In this document: one piece after another, positions 61,451 through 64,000 of the stretch
Layout: every line of letters begins with the position of its first letter
Position numbering within the stretch: position 1 is the stretch's first letter
NCBI GenBank assembly: GCA_015345905.1
Contig: JADDTR010000011.1
Coordinates: forward strand, 248,001 to 312,000
DNA length: 64,000 nucleotides
Reading direction: 5' to 3'
Source: Aotearoamyces nothofagi
Lineage: Eukaryota > Ascomycota > Leotiomycetes > Leotiales > Tympanidaceae
Position numbers and translations under genes: made by a program
Notes under the pieces: model-generated
Databases searched by the model: none
Told to the model about the DNA's origin: nothing
What the model saw: only the letters and a program-made list of their open reading frames with translations

Positions 61451-63148
61451 TTACAAGTCTTTTGTTCTTTCGTCGCTGTCCTTCATCCATAACTTCAGCG
61501 CCTCCAAGTTTCTGGCCCTGAACCCGCACTTGAACTTCTTTGGCTCCGTCGTCAAGCTCGTGGGAACGGCATTGCATTCAAGCGCGTCCAGAATTGGCAG
61601 ATCTTGTAGATCCTTTGGCGGATCAATGTGGAACGCGCTGATGAGTCTGATGAAAGCCGTGTAGAGCTCACGATTTGCAAGATGCGATCCTGCACACATT
61701 CGAGAGCCAGCCCCATAGGCATAATGCGGTGTGCCAGTTCCTTCGGGGTTATCGAGATAGCGCTCTACGACGAACGACTTTGCCTCTTTAAAGTGAGTTT
61801 CGTCATAATCGGCGGCCCAGGCATTCTTTTCTCACGTCAGTACCCATAACAGAGAAAAGGATTTGCAAACTTGCCATATAAAATGTGGTGCCTGCTGGAA
61901 TGACAACATCTGCATACTGGATGTCCTTTATGCTTGTTCTTGGGAGACATATCGGGATCACTGTGAAAAATCGAAGTACTTCGCGCACGAAAGCTGTTAC
62001 ATATGGCACTTTTTCTTCCACGAGGCACTTTTCCCAAGCATCCCCATCCGGATACACTTTCAAAATCTCGTCGTATGCACGCCGCTGAATGTCTTGGCCA
62101 TGTGCGGAAGAAAGATAAGCTAATCCCATGATAAGATTACCAGGAACTGTATCAAGGCCTGCAGAAACCATGGTCAAGCATATGGACTTGATTTCATCTG
62201 TAGCTCATCAGTACGACCTATGGAAAGCCACGATATAGGGGCCTTACCCGTCGTAAGTTTTGCTTCGGGGTCTCTCAAAATATTACCCGTAATGCAAGGT
62301 TTATCAGTGCCATTAGCAATTTGCTCCTTCAGTCTCTGAAGTAGCAAGGTAAGATATCTGTCTCGTCGCTCTCTATATTCGTTCGGACCCTTGTTGTTCG
62401 ACGGCCACAGCCTCATGAGAGGAATATAATCTTGCCAGTTATTGCTAGTTGACCTAAAGTTGCTCACTACCCTCTCGACGTGGAAGATTTCTTGAAGAAG
62501 TTCGTCATCAACTTTGCCATTGATTCTGCAGCCATAGTTCAGGGTGAGCGAAGTGTTGAGGGCAAAGCGTTGAAAATAAGCGATCGGGTTGATATCGAGC
62601 TCTCCATTTCGACTGTCCTCGAGGAGCTCCTGGATACTGATGTTGGATTCGAGATCAATAATTGGCATATAACTCTGGACGGCCGGCCGGTTTAGTGCTG
62701 TAGCTGCGGCTTTCCGCCGTTGCTTACAAGATTCATCCCATGGAGAAGTTCCTATCGTGAAGCCCTGGCTTGATGACACAACAGTGTGGAAGGTATGTAA
62801 TGTTGGGCGAGATATCAATGCTGATTGGTTTGAAATCCAGAGATGTCTAACAGATTGGAAAGTGCTAGCAAACACGATTCGCTATTGCCTATCAGCTATC
62901 GATCATGGACGAGCAGGTATCCTACACACCCTATTCCCGAGGCGAACTTGGAAAACTGGTCCATACTTTTTGGAAAGTTCTCCAGCTACTTTTGCATGGT
63001 TACTTCCAAATTGTAGGAGATTGCCAAATAGCGGTATCCCTGGAATCTCGGGAAGGTTTTTGATCTTAGGCGTATCAGTGCGGTTCAGGTATTTAACAAC
63101 GAAAAAGATGATTGTAATCAACGCGATTCCAACTGTTTGATATGACAT
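61451..63148 (-). CDS. Cytochrome P450, CYP504-like (phenylacetate hydroxylase type)
   Basis: Four exons, 63148-62930, 62881-62248, 62197-61875 and 61825-61451, give about 516 aa, the usual P450 length. The N-terminal anchor is VGIALITIIFFVVKYL, then a proline hinge (LPEIPGIPLFG). Visible landmarks are the I-helix (MVSAGLDTVPGNL), the ExxR helix (FVREVLRF), and the heme loop YGAGSRMCAG with the axial Cys. Long blocks such as SALISRPTLHTFH, TIGTSPWDESCKQRRKAAA and HLANRELYTAFIRLISAF resemble CYP504 enzymes, which ortho-hydroxylate phenylacetate (PhacA) or 3-hydroxyphenylacetate (PhacB). I cannot choose between A and B. The third intron (61826-61874) is a GC-AG intron with a perfect GCAAGT donor. 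Confidence 0.88.
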
Positions 63149-63641
63149 ACTGAAAGAATTGTTGGCAAAAGCAATTTCTGAGAAGGATATCAAGCGGGGA
63201 ATTCTGATATCCAAGTCATCGAAATACGGGCTATACGGTGATATTTATGGCTAAAGGGGCAATTAGTATTCCATTCTCGTTTTACAATAAGGAGTGCTGG
63301 AATGGCCAGTGTGAAGCCTGTGTGAAGCGGGGTGTCTGGGGTAGCTGGGGTAGCTGGCGTCTTGAATGCGCAACATTCCGCCATGGACCCTGTGGGGATA
63401 CACAGAGAGCACGGATGGGGAAGCTGCCTTATTCCGCTATATTCTTGAAGGGGCGGAATACAGATACTCTGCGACTTTAGAAGAAGCCGAAAAATGGGCA
63501 ATGACCGCGGTAGCTTTCCGCCAAATATTCCGACGTTGGACTATTCGATGATCGATCGGTTGAGGACTATACGAAGGTGTGGATTTGGGGTAACAGCAAC
63601 ACGCATTATGGCGTGGTCTGGTGTATTCTCTATTATTAAAC
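63149..63641. other. Spacer between fumarylacetoacetase and the P450
   Basis: About 490 bp holding the end of one minus-strand gene and the promoter of the next. A short GGGTAGCTG duplication (GGGGTAGCTGGGGTAGCTGG) is near 63341. No gene is seen. Confidence 0.5.
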
Positions 63642-64000
63642 CTATTCTAAGGTTTCTGGCGATACGGCAGATTCGATGGTCCCTGTACATTCCCCGAATC
63701 CTACTAACATACCACGCTCACTACCGCAGACCCCTCTAATGGTAATTGCATCACCGTCCTTCAAGAACTTCCGCACTTCCATCCCGGCGAGCATAATCTC
63801 TTTCTTTCCAGCCTCGTTCTGTTCAAGCAGGCTGCCTAGGGTGCCCGGCTCTTTACCGCTTATTGTACCAGAACCTAATAAATCCCCTGTCTGCATGGGA
63901 CAGCCGCCGATCGAGTGATGTGCGATCATCTGCGGAAATGACCAGAGCAGGTTCGTAGCACTAGTCTGTGTAATGGTAGTGGTATCTCCGGATGGGGCTG
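63642..64000 (-). CDS. fahA: Fumarylacetoacetase, 3' part (gene runs off the window)
   Basis: The last enzyme of tyrosine/phenylacetate breakdown: it splits 4-fumarylacetoacetate into fumarate and acetoacetate. Only about 118 C-terminal residues are present, because the 5' part lies beyond 64000. The fragment reads DTTTITQTSATNLLWSF, QMIAHHSIGGCPMQTGDL, LLGSGTISGKEPGTLGSL, then FLKDGDAITIRG and MLVGFGECTG, which is the conserved FAH end. No intron is seen in this part. It lies upstream of the P450 on the same strand, so the two may be co-regulated. Confidence 0.94.
   Translation of the reverse strand, partial: APSGDTTTITQTSATNLLWSFPQMIAHHSIGGCPMQTGDLLGSGTISGKEPGTLGSLLEQNEAGKKEIMLAGMEVRKFLKDGDAITIRGVCGSERGMLVGFGECTGTIESAVSPETLE

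Noticed and set aside
49842-64000. A secondary-metabolite gene cluster on the right side
   Set aside because: There is a P450, an amidase and a regulator but no backbone enzyme (PKS, NRPS, terpene synthase), and the P450 with fumarylacetoacetase points to aromatic catabolism instead.

Overview
The window is nuclear DNA from a filamentous ascomycete (Pezizomycotina). Nearly every gene carries short spliceosomal introns of about 45-150 nt with GT..AG ends and CTAAC/CTAAT-like branch points. Genes are compact and on both strands, and several families seen here (Zn2Cys6 regulators, DUF3405, luciferase-like DUF5519, DUF3445) are typical of these fungi. A helotialean or related leotiomycete is a guess from overall protein resemblance, not something the sequence proves. 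I saw no transposon, retroelement, rRNA gene or convincing tRNA gene.

Layout. 0.7-2.8 kb: a Zn2Cys6 regulator (+). 3.9-5.2 kb: a D-2-hydroxyacid dehydrogenase (-). 6.2-7.9 kb: S-adenosylhomocysteinase (-), whose first intron has an odd donor. 9.6-11.7 kb: a divergent pair, a p24 cargo receptor (-) and ARF1 (+). 12.8-15.3 kb: mitochondrial Hsp78/ClpB (+). 16.2-21.7 kb: eEF1B, EMC5 and meiotic MSH5, all (+). 22.5-25.5 kb: a CorA-like transporter (+) facing Sec61 gamma/Sss1 (-). 27.5-30.8 kb: two proteins of unknown function. 30.8-33.4 kb: a GC-rich mosaic of short tandem-repeat bursts. 33.5-34.9 kb: a DUF3445/HDOD-like protein (+). 35.3-35.8 kb: a 58-bp tandem array and a 23-bp perfect hairpin. 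35.9-39.4 kb: a copper-fist regulator (-) divergent from an Efm7-type methyltransferase (+). 40.7-44.9 kb: a Cus2/Tat-SF1 splicing factor and a DUF3405 protein (both -). 45-48 kb: gene-poor, with more repeat bursts. 48.1-57.9 kb: a DUF5519 protein (+), an amidase (-), two conserved-looking proteins of unknown function (-), and a small CxxC/acidic protein (+).

The right end (58.4-64 kb) looks like a catabolic neighbourhood. It holds a Zn2Cys6 regulator, a CYP504-like P450 of the phenylacetate hydroxylase type, and the 3' part of fumarylacetoacetase, all on the minus strand. In known fungi these enzymes convert phenylacetate through homogentisate to fumarate and acetoacetate, so this may be the edge of a phenylacetate/tyrosine degradation cluster.

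Most other genes are housekeeping and sit together without an obvious shared pathway. One exception is the p24-ARF1 head-to-head pair, whose products are known partners in COPI vesicle formation. No wholly new system stands out. The strongest oddities are the SAH1 donor site, two GC-AG introns, the perfect hairpins, the 58-bp array and the heptamer-to-nonamer repeat bursts. Exon boundaries were assigned by eye from splice signals and reading-frame continuity and may be off in places.
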